Source: Chionis minor (taxonomy: Eukaryota > Chordata > Aves > Charadriiformes > Chionididae). Taken from it: a DNA stretch of 64,000 bases. Made by a program: the position numbers and the translations under genes. Positions 47,201 through 61,173 of the stretch are shown piece after piece. Under the pieces are notes generated by a model that saw only the letters and a list, made by a program, of their open reading frames with translations, made no database searches and was not told the DNA's origin. Location: the NCBI GenBank assembly GCA_013398295.1, contig VZSF01000890.1, positions 806,001 through 870,000 of the forward strand, written 5' to 3'. How positions within the stretch are numbered: position 1 is the first letter of the stretch; each line of letters starts with the position of its first letter.

Positions 47201-47370
47201 AAGTGAGTTATCTGCCAGTTGTTGACCACTGACAAGCTGACTGGTAGTTATTGACCTCTCCTTAAAATAATAACAGTTTAGCTCTCTGGAATTTTTAAAT
47301 ATAATGTGCAATCTTTATTCTTCCTTTCCTTTTAGTAACTTTTGTTGTCTTTTTTTATTCTCTTTTCACT
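47201..47370. other. Short spacer
   Basis: AT-rich link between the CR1 fragment and a T/G tract. Confidence 0.5.
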
Positions 47371-47446
47371 GTTTTGTTTTGGTTTTTTTTTTTTGTTGGG
47401 TTTTGGTTTTGGGTGGGGGTTTTTTTTTGTTTTTTTTTTTTTTTTC
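47371..47446 (+). repeat. T/G low-complexity tract
   Basis: T runs broken by GG and GGG groups (TTTGGTTTTGGG wording), the complement of the A/C-rich tracts elsewhere in the window. Confidence 0.85.
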
Positions 47447-50400
47447 TGTTCTGATCTTACCAGTTTTTCCTAGAAATATTGCTAGGGAAGCAGAATTGCA
47501 GACCAGTGCCTTTATCCTAGATTTCTCTGCATAATAGAAGCATCTAATTTTTCACTAGAAATACATAAAATTTTCAAGACTGTTATTTTAGAAATTTACA
47601 CCAGAATGTTTCGTTCACATTCACTATGAGTTTTCCTGTAAAGTAGCTTTTCCATTTTGATATCAAAGTTAGTATTTCATATTTCAGCAAGTTTTTCCTC
47701 TGAAATACTTTTATCTTCAAGCAACAATACTAAGAAAACCTTGTATTTCCTTGGATAAATGAGATCATTCTTGAATTTACAGTTTTCATAGAAGCAAAAA
47801 CATACTAGTTCTCATTTTTTCATTCTTGACTTGCTTTTTTTTTTTCTGTATTTCTGCCATGTAGAGTAGATACAGATGTAATACACTTAGATCATCATTG
47901 GACCAACTAATTTATTAGCATAATCTCAAATAGTTGTGAAGCAAATTTGAAGCTTCCTAATTCTCTTCCTTTGTTATTTTAAAAAGTAATTTTCATTTAA
48001 AAAAAGTCTCAGTTTCATTGCTTTCTTGTATACACGTGTTCATGGGAATTTACACAGATTTCTACTCTCATTTCCTTTGAAAATCTTTGCTTTTTCTCTT
48101 ATTTATTATTTTTATTCATGGTTTCTTTTTTTTTTTTATTTTCTCCAAGGCAAATGAATGCAAACAAATATGACATCAGGAAAAAGTAAAAAATAGAAAT
48201 AAATTTACAATTTCAGCAGCTACTGTTTCAGTTAATTTTGGTGGTGAGCCTGAAATTCATAATATTTAACACCACAACATACTAGTGTTAAAAACTGATG
48301 GTAAAAATCACACCAAGTGGGCAGTCCTGTTTCTTTTCAGTCTTCATCATGATTCAGAATCAATTTTTTTCCTAAATTTTTTGTAATTTATTTTCAAATT
48401 AATTACCTTCTAAGAACAATGGCCATTGTGTAAGAACAACACATATTACCTTTTACCAAAGGCTACTTTTCAAGACAGAACTTTCTTGAATGAAGCCTGG
48501 AAAATTTTGCAGGGTTGGATTTAGGGTTTTCTTTTTTTTTTGAGAATATTGTAAAGCAATTGGTTCTGTGTCATAAAGATACTGATCTTTAAAAATACAC
48601 TTTTGAAACACTTCCAAATCCAAATGAGTCGAGTCAAATGCTATTATAAAAACTACGGATTATTTTGTTTCTGGTGACATCTGGATGCCAATTTTTTAGC
48701 AGAAATACCTGTCATGATGTGAATTGTGAGTGTAACATGCTGCACAGATTGACCCGTTGTGCAATTTTAGAGTAATTTAACTGATATATCTGTTTGAAGT
48801 GCCTTGTGAATAAAATTCCTACCTTTTCAGACAATATCCTTTGTTTTGGCTAAATAACTTCAGCCTGGCAGACTGTGACTCAGAGACTTACAAAAAGAAC
48901 CTTCTATCATTCTGGAAGCATGCAGCAAAACTGCAATTACTGTTGGTCATAAAGAAGGGATTCAAACAATACCCACTGGTTTTACCAAACCTGTCAGGCT
49001 TTTACTTAAAAGCTTACTGAGGTAATGCTATACTGTCCCACAAGAGCATAGCATCATTGCTAGTGTTAAGTGATACAGAGACAAGATTTAGTTAATCATT
49101 TTCAAGACTCCATTTCCATAGTGTGGATCGCATAGACTCAGCAAAGTTGGAGCTAATGATCCTTGGCAATCACATTGCTTCTCATCTGGCACATTGAATC
49201 TTATCTGTTGTAGACAGATGAGTCTGATTTTTAAGGGTGTTTCACACAAAGCTATTATCTTTATCATTTCAGCTAATTACTCATCATTTATTTTACCCCC
49301 AACTTTTATCACAAGGACAAAGCTACTGTGAGTGCAGACAAATATATAAACAATAGGGACTGCAGCCACAATTAATTATGGATGCAACATGGCATCTAAG
49401 GAATTCATATCTGCTATGAAAATTTGAATCTTACAGTAAATTCCTTTCTGAGAACACTGCGTAGTAGTCAGACAGCTTGCAGCCACTGTTTACTGTGTTA
49501 ATTCATTGTTTGTTCATTGCTGTTTTGTGCCTCCATCTCTTTTTGCCACATCCACCCATTTTCCTTCATTTCTAATTTAGATTGTAGTTTTCTTTTGGCA
49601 AGAGCATTTTATCTCAATAATGGTGCTCTGTGAGCTTCCAGGAAGCTTGCACACTTTCCTCTGGCCTAATTCTACCATTTTGGCTCCTTGAGATACTCCT
49701 ATGTGATTTCAGTTGAGCAAGGCTGCCAGCATATATATCCTCTTCCAGTTACAGCCATGCCAGCTGAGAAAGTTACTGCCCGCAATTGCTTACTACCAGC
49801 GCCTTGGACCTGCCAGTTATGAAGCTTGCTTGGATCACAGCATTGGTTTTCCCCCTGAAGCCAAAGCATTGCCTCACAAGCAAAAGGAGGTTGTGCGGTA
49901 TTTGCACTTATTTAAGGGTACCATTTCTCTCATGGAGTGCTTTGGATTCAATAGTAAGCAAATTGGGCCCTATATAGTCTTATAGTTTAAAACATGTCTA
50001 AGAGTTTAGCTCAAGGATCCACAATAGAAATAAATACTATTTAACATTGATACAAAAGTGCATTGTGTGCAACTAAGTGAAATGTTGCATACAAATAGTG
50101 ATACCTAGAGCTCAAACTGAAACTTCCAAACCAAATGAATTACTAGACGCTTAAAGACTGAGAGAGAAGTATTCATTAATGGATAAATACTGAAAGAGTA
50201 TCTTCATATGTAACAGTTTGGGGTTTTTTTTACTTTTACTATGTGCATAAGTCTGATGATGTTTTAAGACACCAGAACAACTGCTTTTTAATATCTAGTT
50301 GGAGCAAACTATTTGCATTTGAGGGTTGAGAAAATTCTGAAATTACATAAAAATTAGACGTCTTGAAGTTTTCAATTATTTTTGTTTTGCTGAGACTAGT

Positions 50401-51044
50401 TAGTGAAAATATATTTGATAGCTTTCAAAACAGAATAAAAGGGACATTCTGCAACTCCTGACAATAAACATATGTAAGACACAGATGGAGAATCAAGTTC
50501 TCAGAACTAAAACTATTTTGTCCCCAAATAATTGTTTGTCTCTTACATGACTTTTTTATTTTTTAACAAAAAAAGATACATGAGGAAAATAAATACCCAC
50601 AACAAAACGTGTGGGTGTTCTTATCTCACTCTGTTGGTATTTAAAATTATTTTCTTCAGATAAGGTTAAATGAACTGCCTTGCCTTGCCTTCCCTACTAT
50701 TTCCTACATTTTCTTTCCCTTCCCTTCTTCTCCCTTTCACCCACAATTCCTATGTAATATGACCTTGCAATATTTCTGGCTAGAGATGCACGATGAAGCC
50801 TTTTATTCGCTTCTAATGCTCTAAGCATGTAATGAGGTGTCTTTCTACATAGCAAGCAGGAAAAGGGATCATTAAAAAAAATCAAAACCTTACAGTGACC
50901 TCATGTTTTCACTGGTCAGGTAAGAAACATATCTTAACATCTGACATTGAACACAAACAAAACTGCCTCTTTGTGGAATAATAGTTGGTGTTGGCTGATG
51001 CATTGCTGTTTAAGCAATTGAGAACTTGAGAACTCAAAACACGA
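47447..51044. other. Spacer, no gene recognised
   Basis: AT-rich DNA. A higher-complexity block lies at about 48,840-49,420. The 90-codon frame at 49,713-49,985 has no recognisable domain and is overlapped by another frame. A pyrimidine-rich stretch lies at about 50,675-50,745. Confidence 0.5.
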
Positions 51045-51066
51045 ACACACACACACACACACACAC
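51045..51066 (+). repeat. (AC)11 dinucleotide microsatellite
   Basis: Eleven AC units followed by a short TC run. Confidence 0.95.
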
Positions 51067-54000
51067 TCTCTCACACGAATACTCCAGATTGTTAGTGGCC
51101 TAGTAGATTAAACATTTCTGATGAAGTGTCTGCAGATATGAATACTGCATGAACCTTTAGAGGTTCACCTATACTTAATACTGGCTTTTTGTACTCTGGT
51201 CAGAATACTTGAATTCCACACAGGTGGTTATTTCATAAATTAGGAGGAAAAAGAAAGTTGTTTCTAGACAAGTGACATGACTAGCATAAAACTACAGAAT
51301 GTCTATTTGAATTGAGCTAATATGGGGAAAAGGAGAACATAAAGTTACAGGGTTTCTTTTATCCTTTAAGCATAGAATTAATTTTTCTTTCCATTTATAA
51401 AAGCAATAAATTCCAAGGCCTCTTTTCAAGTCATGAATATTTTACCCAGAGCTTTCCCTGAGAGGGAGAGAAACAGCTTTTCAACCAGCTGGTGCAGGGT
51501 TATATTTGGCATATGGAGCCTGGATTCAGTTATTGACTTAGAAGCCCATAAATACCCCCTTAACAACAGTGCTGTGTGTAATACACATCGTTGGGGAACT
51601 CCTTAACACAGATTTCTAAGGTATCCAGCCTGCTTGTCTACTAACAACACAATGCGCAGCAAAGCAGAAGACTTGAATTTAAATGAGGCTGATAAAATCC
51701 TGAGGCTGGCAGAAGCTGGGGAGTCTTCAGAAACAAAATAAACTCTGGGAATTTGTTTAATGAAGAGGGAAGATAAAACCTTTTCACTAGTTCTTAGAAC
51801 CATTTTCCACTCATTTTGCATAGTGTATTAGTGAAGGATGCTGAATTAATAATGCTGAGGAATGGTATACACTTTATGCAAGTCACATATAAAGTACAAC
51901 CAACACTACAAGCTTTCTTGTAACACCAACTGGGCTGCCATGGAAGTCTGTTTTCTTTACAGCTTCAATTTTTAATATGATTTAGTTTCAACTAAACATT
52001 TTAATTTTTTTTTTTTTTCCTGATGAGGCAATTAAAATAATTCTTGAGGGTTAGTCAATTCAATCTTGGTAAAATTACTTATAAAATTACCTTTTTTTTC
52101 ATATTTGCAAATTCTTTTGTTCATTTGGCTGACAAAAATAATATAAGGTCTGTATATGCTGAATAGCTCAATGCGTGTCTTGTGCAGGCATGTAACAGCT
52201 GGGATCTATCACTGCCAAGTGATAATTAAACAAAGTTGGCAACAGAACTCTGGGAGAAGTTTTGTATGCAAAACAGAACCATATATCTTCTGTTAGGAAG
52301 TTTCTTGTGGGTGTGTGAAAAATGCATTCAGATGACTTTCTGGGGGGTTTTTTATTTAATCATTTACTAGAAGTAAAGGCAATTTTAATCAATTTAAAAT
52401 GCAGAAGTTAACTCTGAAAACCATTAAAATCTGAAAGGTCAGTCAAGTAGCAGAATTCCCCAAAATTTTTCTTATTTAGAGAATTAGATCAAAATGTGAT
52501 TTTATCAGTATCCAAATGAATAAATTCTGATTAATTTCCAGGCTGGCAAAAGAGTTGTGTAAATTTTATAATAAACTTTGTTTAAAGGGAATATTGTAGA
52601 CTCATTATGCAAAGTGTACATATCTAATTAAGTATTCCAATCTAAAATCTGGCTTTAAGGATGATATACATTGAGTCAGGCAAAACAACCTGGCAGGATT
52701 ATCACGGCTTTAAAAATACTTACCTGTATGCTTTTACAATCTAAACATTTATCTTTCTGTGACCTTAAATATGGCTACTCATAGTATGAAACTCAAACAT
52801 ACATGATTTATTGGCAAGAATTGGTTAAACATATTGTTTTCCACAATTAGACATCCTGAAAGGAAGAGAGTTGGAAGTTACCTTCATGTGACAATTACTT
52901 AAAAGGAAATGACAAATATCTCATTCCCCTGAAGTGAGAAAAGAAAACGAAGCTTTCTGAAGAAAATGCTGTGAATAGTTTGGTCATCTGCAGTTAGTAG
53001 CTGTTAATCTTACTGACACTACATGGGACCATAGGGCTGGAATTAATACCAGTCTGTACTGCAGATTGCTTCACTGCAATGCTTTGAACCAGAATAAATT
53101 AGTTGAGAAGAACTCAGAATTTGTCACAGTGAGATCTTATTACTTGCTGATTGCTACTGGCAATGGATAAAGCTGTTCTAGAGTTATGCTAGCTCTTTTG
53201 GGAAAGGGCTTAAAGATTATTATGATGATGTCCTATGTGTGTGCAACTTTTAGCCCATTAAGTCGCCTCAACCTGTCTTAGAGTATTTATTCATTAAGTG
53301 TGAAACAGACCCTTCCTTCAACCAGATACATTATACAGGAGCTACATTTGTGAATAAATTGAAAGCTTTTACCACTCTGATTCTCAAGTTATATACCCAT
53401 CTGCAAAATGGTAATCTTTTTCACTCATCTTGTCTTTTTTATTTAATTATAGCTGACCATCTGGAACCCAGGGAGTATCTAGGACAGTGATTTTGTACTG
53501 TGGGTCTCTCATTTCCTTCTTTTGTTCTTTCCTTTGTTTGTGGTCACCTAGTCCTTCTTCCCATATGAACTGTATCCGTTCTTAGTATCTCGTAGTAATT
53601 GTCATCAAACATCCTTGCCACTATTAGGTCTACAGCAACATGGAGGATAAACTCTTCAGTAGAAATTTCTTATTGCCCCAGTATAATATGGAAAAGCAAA
53701 CAATAAGCAAGTATAAATCCCCTTTGAATTTAGAATATTAGAAAGGTGACTAGAAAGCCTTCAGATTTCCACATTCTTAAAACAACAGTTTTCAGACTAG
53801 CTATGGTAACTGAGAAACTTTATAGACTATAGTGGTTGTATATCGTGACATTACCGATCTTAGAATACAGCTTGAAAATTTTTCAGTCAGATATGTGTTC
53901 TGTAAATGCATCACAGAAGAGTATCACAATCTGTAAAGTATGGTATTTAAAGCTTCTATCTGCCATTAAGTATAAAAATGTTTCCTGAGGAAATGTAGCT

Positions 54001-57000
54001 GGTTATTATTGTGGGAATACAGTGGTCACTGAGGTGACATTACGTAGGAACTTTTCAATGCAGATCAATACTGGCAATTCATTTGGGTGGGTATGAAATT
54101 TCCAGTGTTAGTCCATTAATGCTGAAAAAGAGTAATGGAAGACAGGATGCACAAATAGAAGCAAAGGGAAGGCAATGACAAAAGTAAACAAACAGTTATA
54201 TATTAAATTGGGAAGGGAGAAGGAGCAGGTAAAAAAGCTTACAGTGTATGACTAATTCACTCACATATATGGTAGGCTACCAAAGAAAAGACCTGCTGTT
54301 AAAATAGCAGGTGTGTGCCGAGTTCCCTGCTATGACAATGATCCCATGTGAGATCCTTAGAGCAATTATTACTGTAATTTTGCACTGTTTTCCTCCTGTA
54401 TATACACTGGTGGAGTAGCTAGAGACCATTTTGAAACCAAAAGGCAAAGTGAAAACCACTAATAATTACCTCCCCATCTGCGCTAAAATATAGACATATA
54501 TCTTTTTTATATACAAAAGAAGCCTGTGATCACCTTTCATATTGCTGTAGGTTATTTTTGGTGTTAAAAGACAAGCCAGAGTGCTTATGCAAGTATTTGC
54601 AATTAATGTGATTGGTAGATTTCAGCAGCAGGAAAAGTAAGCGTTGCAGCAAATGCAAGTAGGAAGTAGCTATGGTACTAAAGATACTGTGGTAAGAGCC
54701 AGGGACTGAAAGCAATAGCATTTTATTATGGTCCTGAAATTCCTGGGTTCTTTCAGTTAGTTAGTATCACTTCATTGTAGGCCGATAACTCATATTTTTT
54801 ACATTAAATAAATGATCATAAAAAATTGTGGATTATGTCTTCCTCATTTTTCTATTACCCAGTATTTGTGAGTCTCACTAACGAAGAAATTACAAGCAGG
54901 GAACTTCTGTGTAGGCACAATGATGATCTCAAAAAGACTAAACCAAGTCAAAGCAAATGAGATATATCATTTTGTTTTATCTTAAAACAGTGTTTAAAAT
55001 TCAAGAATTATATTATATGTTTGTTCATACCTAGCAGGCACAGCCTTTATAATGATCAGCAGAATAAGCACTGTGGAGAGTATAGTACTGCAGTGGAAGA
55101 TCAGTTCTGTAAACACAAGCCCCCTTCAGTACTTAAGCAAGTTTCTCTTTATCATGTGATGTGGCAAGGTGTTCATCGCCTCTTATGATTTCTGTTTTTT
55201 AGAGAAGTTAAAGCAATTTTCAAACATTTAGTTAATCCATGAAATTTATTAAACCAGCCATGGAAGGTGAAAAACATCATAAGAGTTTGGAAGACCATTA
55301 AAAAAAAAATATTGTATTGTACCCCTTTCTCTTGATCTCACCTTATTCCTCTGACTGTCAAAGGAAAATTTCTTGTTAATTTCAATAGGAGAAAAATATA
55401 AAAAGAATACACGTTTGAGCAATTTAGCAAAATCTTGCCCACATGCAGAACTGTCTGGTAATAAATCAAGAACACAGCCAAATTTACAGTCCAAGTGCAA
55501 ATAATCTCTAGATGGGTTCAGGCTTAGTCCTTTAACAGCATTGCTAAGTGAGAAATCCAGCTTTTTGTTTTAAGGCCTATTATGCTTAGTAATAATTGGA
55601 AAAATCTGTAGAAACATAGATATCTGAGGAAGTAGAGTGGCTCCTGATCACTTTAGTGTCCTCAAATATTTTTCAAAGATTATTTCAGATGATGGAAAAA
55701 TGGCATCTCTTCTACTGCTTCATGGAGGTTTCTGATAGGCTGTTCCGCACATATCTGAAGTAGTAAGCTTAATAATAAGACTTTGACTCTTTAATGAAAT
55801 CTGATTGGATGCAAATGATTTTTTGGTGGACTTTCATAAACATAGAGACTACAATTTTGTGAACTGCTACAATGAGACATTAGCTTGTCTGTGAAGTACA
55901 GAAGTGATGGAACAACTTCAAAGGAAAAAAAAAGGAACAAAGTCTTGTGGAATACAGTGTGTCAGGCACAGTACAGTGGAGTCTTGCCTTATTTCTCTGC
56001 TTCAAGGACTATGGATATGAAGCATAAAGTAGTAACACCAGTTTCTTTCCATCTTGTTTAGTAACTCATCATTACACAACGCAGCAGTGCCAGTTCCTCC
56101 TATAATGAGCTGTTACTAAGGTTGCTTTGCCATGCTGCAGTGGTACATAAGATTGATATTGACCATGTCTCCTCTGTATCTCTTCTGAAGAAGGTTATAT
56201 AGGGACACATCAAAGAGTCTGTGACCTTGCTGATTGTCTATGAGATAATGAAAACTCCCCAACATAAAGGAGCTGTTAAAAATGAGGTCTACACTATGCA
56301 AATTAGCACTTTAAAAGAAATATTTTATGGCTACACACAACATTTAAAATATTTAAAATACCTTTTTTCTTCTTTGGAGCACTGTAAACTTCTGAAGAAG
56401 AAAAAACTATATTGTCAAGGTAAGAAAAAGTTGTATGTGAGTTATTAGGACTGAATATATAAAACCAATTCCGGTTTTAAAACCCCAAATATTTGTGAAA
56501 GTGAAAACTTCTATACTATTTTCTACAATTCTTTTCCAAAATTCTTTTCCTTTTTTTTTTTTTTTTCTTGAAAGATGTTTTTCCCTTTAAATCTTCCAGG
56601 TTTTTGGAAGCATTTTAATTTTTTTTACTCAAATCTGACTAGCCCATGAATGACACCTTCATTCCAAAATATTAATATTTTTGTTTGTATGTAATTAATT
56701 GTTGGAACAATAAAACTTTGTTAGGACTCTGAAAATTGACTTGGTGCATACCTGAATAAAAATAGTAAGCATTATTTAAAATGAGGACACAGGCTATGAG
56801 ATACATAGTCTATGCTACTGGATACACCCAGTCCCTTCTGAGGAAAATATTTATTGTAAAGCTCCCTTAATTTTCAAGAGTTTATTAAAGCAAGGCATCT
56901 AATCTCCCTCTGAAATGCAGAAAAATGAAGCATTACAAACCATATTCTCTTGAACCATTCTGTTAAATTTGGCTAAATATTTTTATTTTAAAATCGCCTG

Positions 57001-57300
57001 TAAAACTGCAGTGTCTTCCTTCTGTATTCTACTGTGCAAATTGATTTGGCAGGGATGAGTTGCCAGATATTGTATACAACCTGTGGGATGCAATTATTTC
57101 TTAATTTTGGAGGGACTATATTATAGTGTAGTAATTTGCCTTGTGAATTTTTAATACCCTGCTTCAAGTCATTCTTTATACTACTGTATTTTGTATCACA
57201 AATGTATAGTTTTCTGTTATTTTGATGTAAAGGACAAATGAGCCCAAAGGAGCTAAATTTGTGGTAAATAAATGCTGGTTATTATATTTTTATATTATAT
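51067..57300. other. Spacer, no gene recognised
   Basis: AT-rich DNA with T runs at about 52,006-52,018 and 56,552-56,566. No recognisable gene or repeat family. Confidence 0.5.
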
Positions 57301-57475
57301 TATGTTATGTTATGTTATGTTATGTTATGTTATGTTATGTTATGTTATGTTATGTTATGTTATGCTATGTTATGTTATGTTATGTTATGTTATGTTATGT
57401 TATGTTATGTTATGTTACGTTACTTTACGTTATGTTACGTTACGTTACGTTACGTCACGTCACGTTACGTTACAT
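57301..57475 (+). repeat. (TATGT)n pentanucleotide microsatellite, 35 units
   Basis: Units 1-12 are TATGT, unit 13 is TATGC, the next ten are TATGT, and from 57,416 the units become TACGT, TACTT, CACGT and finally TACAT. Nine CpG dinucleotides fall between 57,418 and 57,469. Because five is not a multiple of three and the unit has no stop in any forward frame, all three plus frames read the same cycling peptide (MLCYV), producing overlapping frames of 80-98 codons that are not genes. Confidence 0.97.
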
Positions 57476-60400
57476 TTCTATATTTCACTATATTTTCCTT
57501 CTTTTTGGAGTATATGATGATCAGTGGCTTTGTATGGTTGCATTCTAACTTGAAGTACATTTGGAATTCATGGTTAAAATGTGCAAACTTTTTTCAGAAT
57601 TAAATCATGAGTAATTAAATATATATTAAGTGGCCTTGCACCAGTTTCACAAGATATGTTGTCATGCATTCTCAACTAACTTCCAATATTTATAGACATG
57701 AAAATATATTTTATTGCTGCTTTATTTTTTTGATTAAAGTCTTTAAAATTATCCTGCTAAAGTAACCATGTTTTTTCAATATGCTTTGATGGCATCATAA
57801 AAAATCAGTTATTAAATGTACATTTCAACAGAAAAATGAGATATATCATAAAATAAATAGTCTGTGTGAGAAAAAATTACCATGTAAATAAAATGTAAAT
57901 AAGTAGAAGAGAGAAAGGAACTACAGTAGAAAATGTTTATAAAATAGATAGAAAAGTAGGTCACAGAGAAGGAAAAGAATAGATACTGACTTTATATGAT
58001 AGACAATCTTATAATTTATTTAGTTTATAATTTATTTACAAAAGCATTCATGCATCAAAGACAGTATAGACTTGTTCAAAAATGGATGGAGAGTCAATCT
58101 CCCTGCACTCCAGAAACTGTGTTACAACATCATTCAAAAATCCTATAGTATTAGCAGCTCAATTTCGATCTGTGAAGCACTCTTGCTTCACAGCAATGGG
58201 TAGGGAAAAATGAGTTAAATTGACATGGGACAGCACTGTTCCACTGGGCTGTCCTACCTTACGACTCACTTTTTGATTCTGAGAAGCATTACTGACTAGT
58301 GACAAAGTTACAAATCACATGAAACAGGAAAGGGCCAAATCTTTGGTTGCCGGATACTTGCTTCTATATTGACACTACGTGTTTAGCAAATGTACTTTAG
58401 ACTTTTTTAATGTTGTTCTATTGTTCCCTATCTCAGCCAAGCTCTCTGAACAGACATAAATCCCTTCAATGTCAAGAGTGCTTCATTATATGCTAAGAGC
58501 TAAGCATGCGGTTAAATGTTTTTCCTTCCAGGACTAAGAGTTGTTTCATTGTCTGAAGTGGAAAAGATATGATATGCCTGTAGAGAATTCTGAAATTAAG
58601 TTCCAAACTGTAAGTATACCAGACATCTGTCTTTTATACCTTTTCATTAATATTTCCAATTTGAATTTAAGGTTGACTTATATAAAGTGTTTTAATGTCC
58701 TAATGATCTAACTGTGATCACAAGTCAAATTACAAATACTCCATTGTGCAGTCAAGAATTTGCTTCGCCAGAATGTTTCTGGAGTAAAAGCAGAAGGAGA
58801 CATGGTTTAAAGAAGCAGAGTTCCTTTTAGTGAAGAATAAATATGCCTAAAATGGCCTATTTTTTAAATATTAAAAATGAAGTTATTTCCCACAATGTTC
58901 AAAGCGAATGTTCTATTCTTAAACATATTGTCATTATTTGATTCCTATCATAGTTATATTTCATATAAATAACTTGAAAACTACATTGAGTGCTTGGCTG
59001 GTAAGTAAGAAATAAATACTGGAAATAATAATAAATAACAAATAATAGAAAACAGAGTGATGTTTTCCCAAAAAATCAAATAATTCCTTTCAATTTTTAC
59101 ATTAACACAGTTATTTTAAAGAGCAACAGTAGCTAAGATGCAGCAAATCATATTAATTTCTTTTTTTGGTGTTGCCAGAAAACTGCAGTAGCAGCACCAT
59201 GGCTCATCATCACGCCAAATTGCACTCATAAATCTGATTGCTCATCCAAGGTCATCTTGTGGTTGCTTAGTTCTTTGATTCCTATTTTCAGAGTTAAGGA
59301 AAGCAAAGAAATTAACATTCATTTTATTTCATTCCTTGTGTAAAAGGCAACTCCAGATTGCCTGACAACCCCAGATTGTCAAGAGGATCATTGCAGGCCA
59401 GTCTGGAACAAACAGATGGGGAAGACACAAGTAAACAGGCCTAGCCAAAACTACATCCTCCCTAGTAAAGTGTCTTTCAGATTAGTGTGGGAAACTATTT
59501 TCAGATCAGTCTGGGAATTTCAAATGTAACAGTCTTACACATGAGGTTGTAATTAAATCCAGTCCAGTGCATCAACCAGCCTACTAAGATGAGGTTTTCT
59601 TTTAAAGGATTATTCATCAAGAAAGATCTAACGCTTAAGGTGTGGCCTGAACAGTAATAGAGTCTGACTCCACGTTAAAAAACAAACTTTGATTGAGGCA
59701 GTAAGAAAGGTAAACAATAACGTGCCCATACAGTGATCACTGATGCCAAACAGGGTCATAAGTGATGCCATTGCTCTGGTAGACTGCCAGGGACACTTAA
59801 TGTCCTGGGTTATCTGACAGAAACAGCCAATGACCGAAAAAATTTTTGAATGCGGGTAGGAGTTGTGCCTCCTCTTGGCTCTACCAACAGCAGTGTGATT
59901 TGAGAGCATCTCTTGTACTGTAAATGAACTATGTGGGCAGAATCTTGCCTCTGCTAACAATGTCGGTCAGGCGACTGGCTGTCAGAAGGAACAGTGTTGG
60001 CGGTCTGTCTACACTGCTGATTCTGTTCAAATGCAGGGTGTCAGGAGACAGGGTGTCATAACGTTAGCAGTTAGACATTTATACAAAATTTACATGTGCT
60101 ACATGACTTCACTTAAATGGCTTATATATTTGTTTATCTTCATTGAAGCTGTATGTGAAAGTCCCAGAGATACATGTGCAAATCTTGTTATTGGGTATCA
60201 GAGATGATCTTTAAAAATAAGGAATTACAGTTATCTATTTTACTTCAATTATTGTCTCATCCAGTTGTTGGTTGGTAAGGAAAATAGGTTTTTTTATTAT
60301 TATTTAGAGAACGGAGACTTGCTATCTGATGCCTTCAGGTGTTACACCTTCATGAAAACAAAGAAAACCAAGCCATTACGCTTACATTCCTGACTGCTTC

Positions 60401-61149
60401 CTTGTTCTCCAAAGAACATGCTCTATACTAACTGACTTATATTCCACAAAACACATAGACAGGGAGTGGCTGTTATTATTAAAACACCTTCATTTAGGTT
60501 TCTCATCGTAAACTTGTTTACTCCAACAGTATACAATCACAACTGCTGCTGTTTCAAATTACTTATCTTTGCATGGCCTACCCTTTCAATAATTGTAAAG
60601 TATCAATTAAACCTAACAGATTTTGAACTTCACTGTCTTTCTCATTAATTTTTCAGAGAACAGTCTATTACATTTTCATTAAGAATAACTTGTTTAAAAC
60701 ATTTCTTCTATGGTTGCTTTGGTATTTTTTCCATATTTTCAATATACGACTTTTGTTCTTTGTGCAATTGTGCATCTCTTTCTCATCATGGAATAAATGT
60801 TTTTCTTCTGTTTAACATTTTTTATACTACTTCTGACTACAGGATTGGTTTTTTCCATTCCTTCCTGTGCCCTGTATATTACCACTACTGGTGTGTAAAA
60901 TCAATCCCTTCTGTTGTTTTGGGTTCCACATACTTGTCAGGAAAGCTCCCTTAGGAGTATTCAGTCCTTAACAGCCGCTTTACGCACTTCTGTTCCATGC
61001 TTAACAGATCAACACTTGTGATTATCCATTAATAACTGACAAAGGTAGAACTACTTCTTTAATCCAGAGAAAGATGTAACACCCCTCACCTTCTCACTTA
61101 AGTTTCACATTGATGATTGGGGAAGAGCAGTAGCTTTTGGGTTGATTTC
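57476..61149. other. Spacer; one unexplained higher-GC block
   Basis: AT-rich DNA, apart from about 59,600-60,065, which is GC-richer and holds a 110-codon minus-strand frame (59,628-59,960) without recognised homology. No repeat family identified. Confidence 0.5.
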
Positions 61150-61173
61150 ATTTATTTATTTATTTATTTTTTT
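61150..61173 (+). repeat. (TTTA)n microsatellite
   Basis: Five or six TTTA units followed by a T run. Confidence 0.85.

Noticed and set aside
49713..49985. 90-codon plus-strand frame
   Set aside because: No recognisable domain, another frame overlaps it, and there is no promoter or splice context I can support.
57261..57603. Three overlapping plus-strand frames of 81-98 codons
   Set aside because: They are the (TATGT)n microsatellite read in three frames, each giving the same cycling MLCYV peptide.
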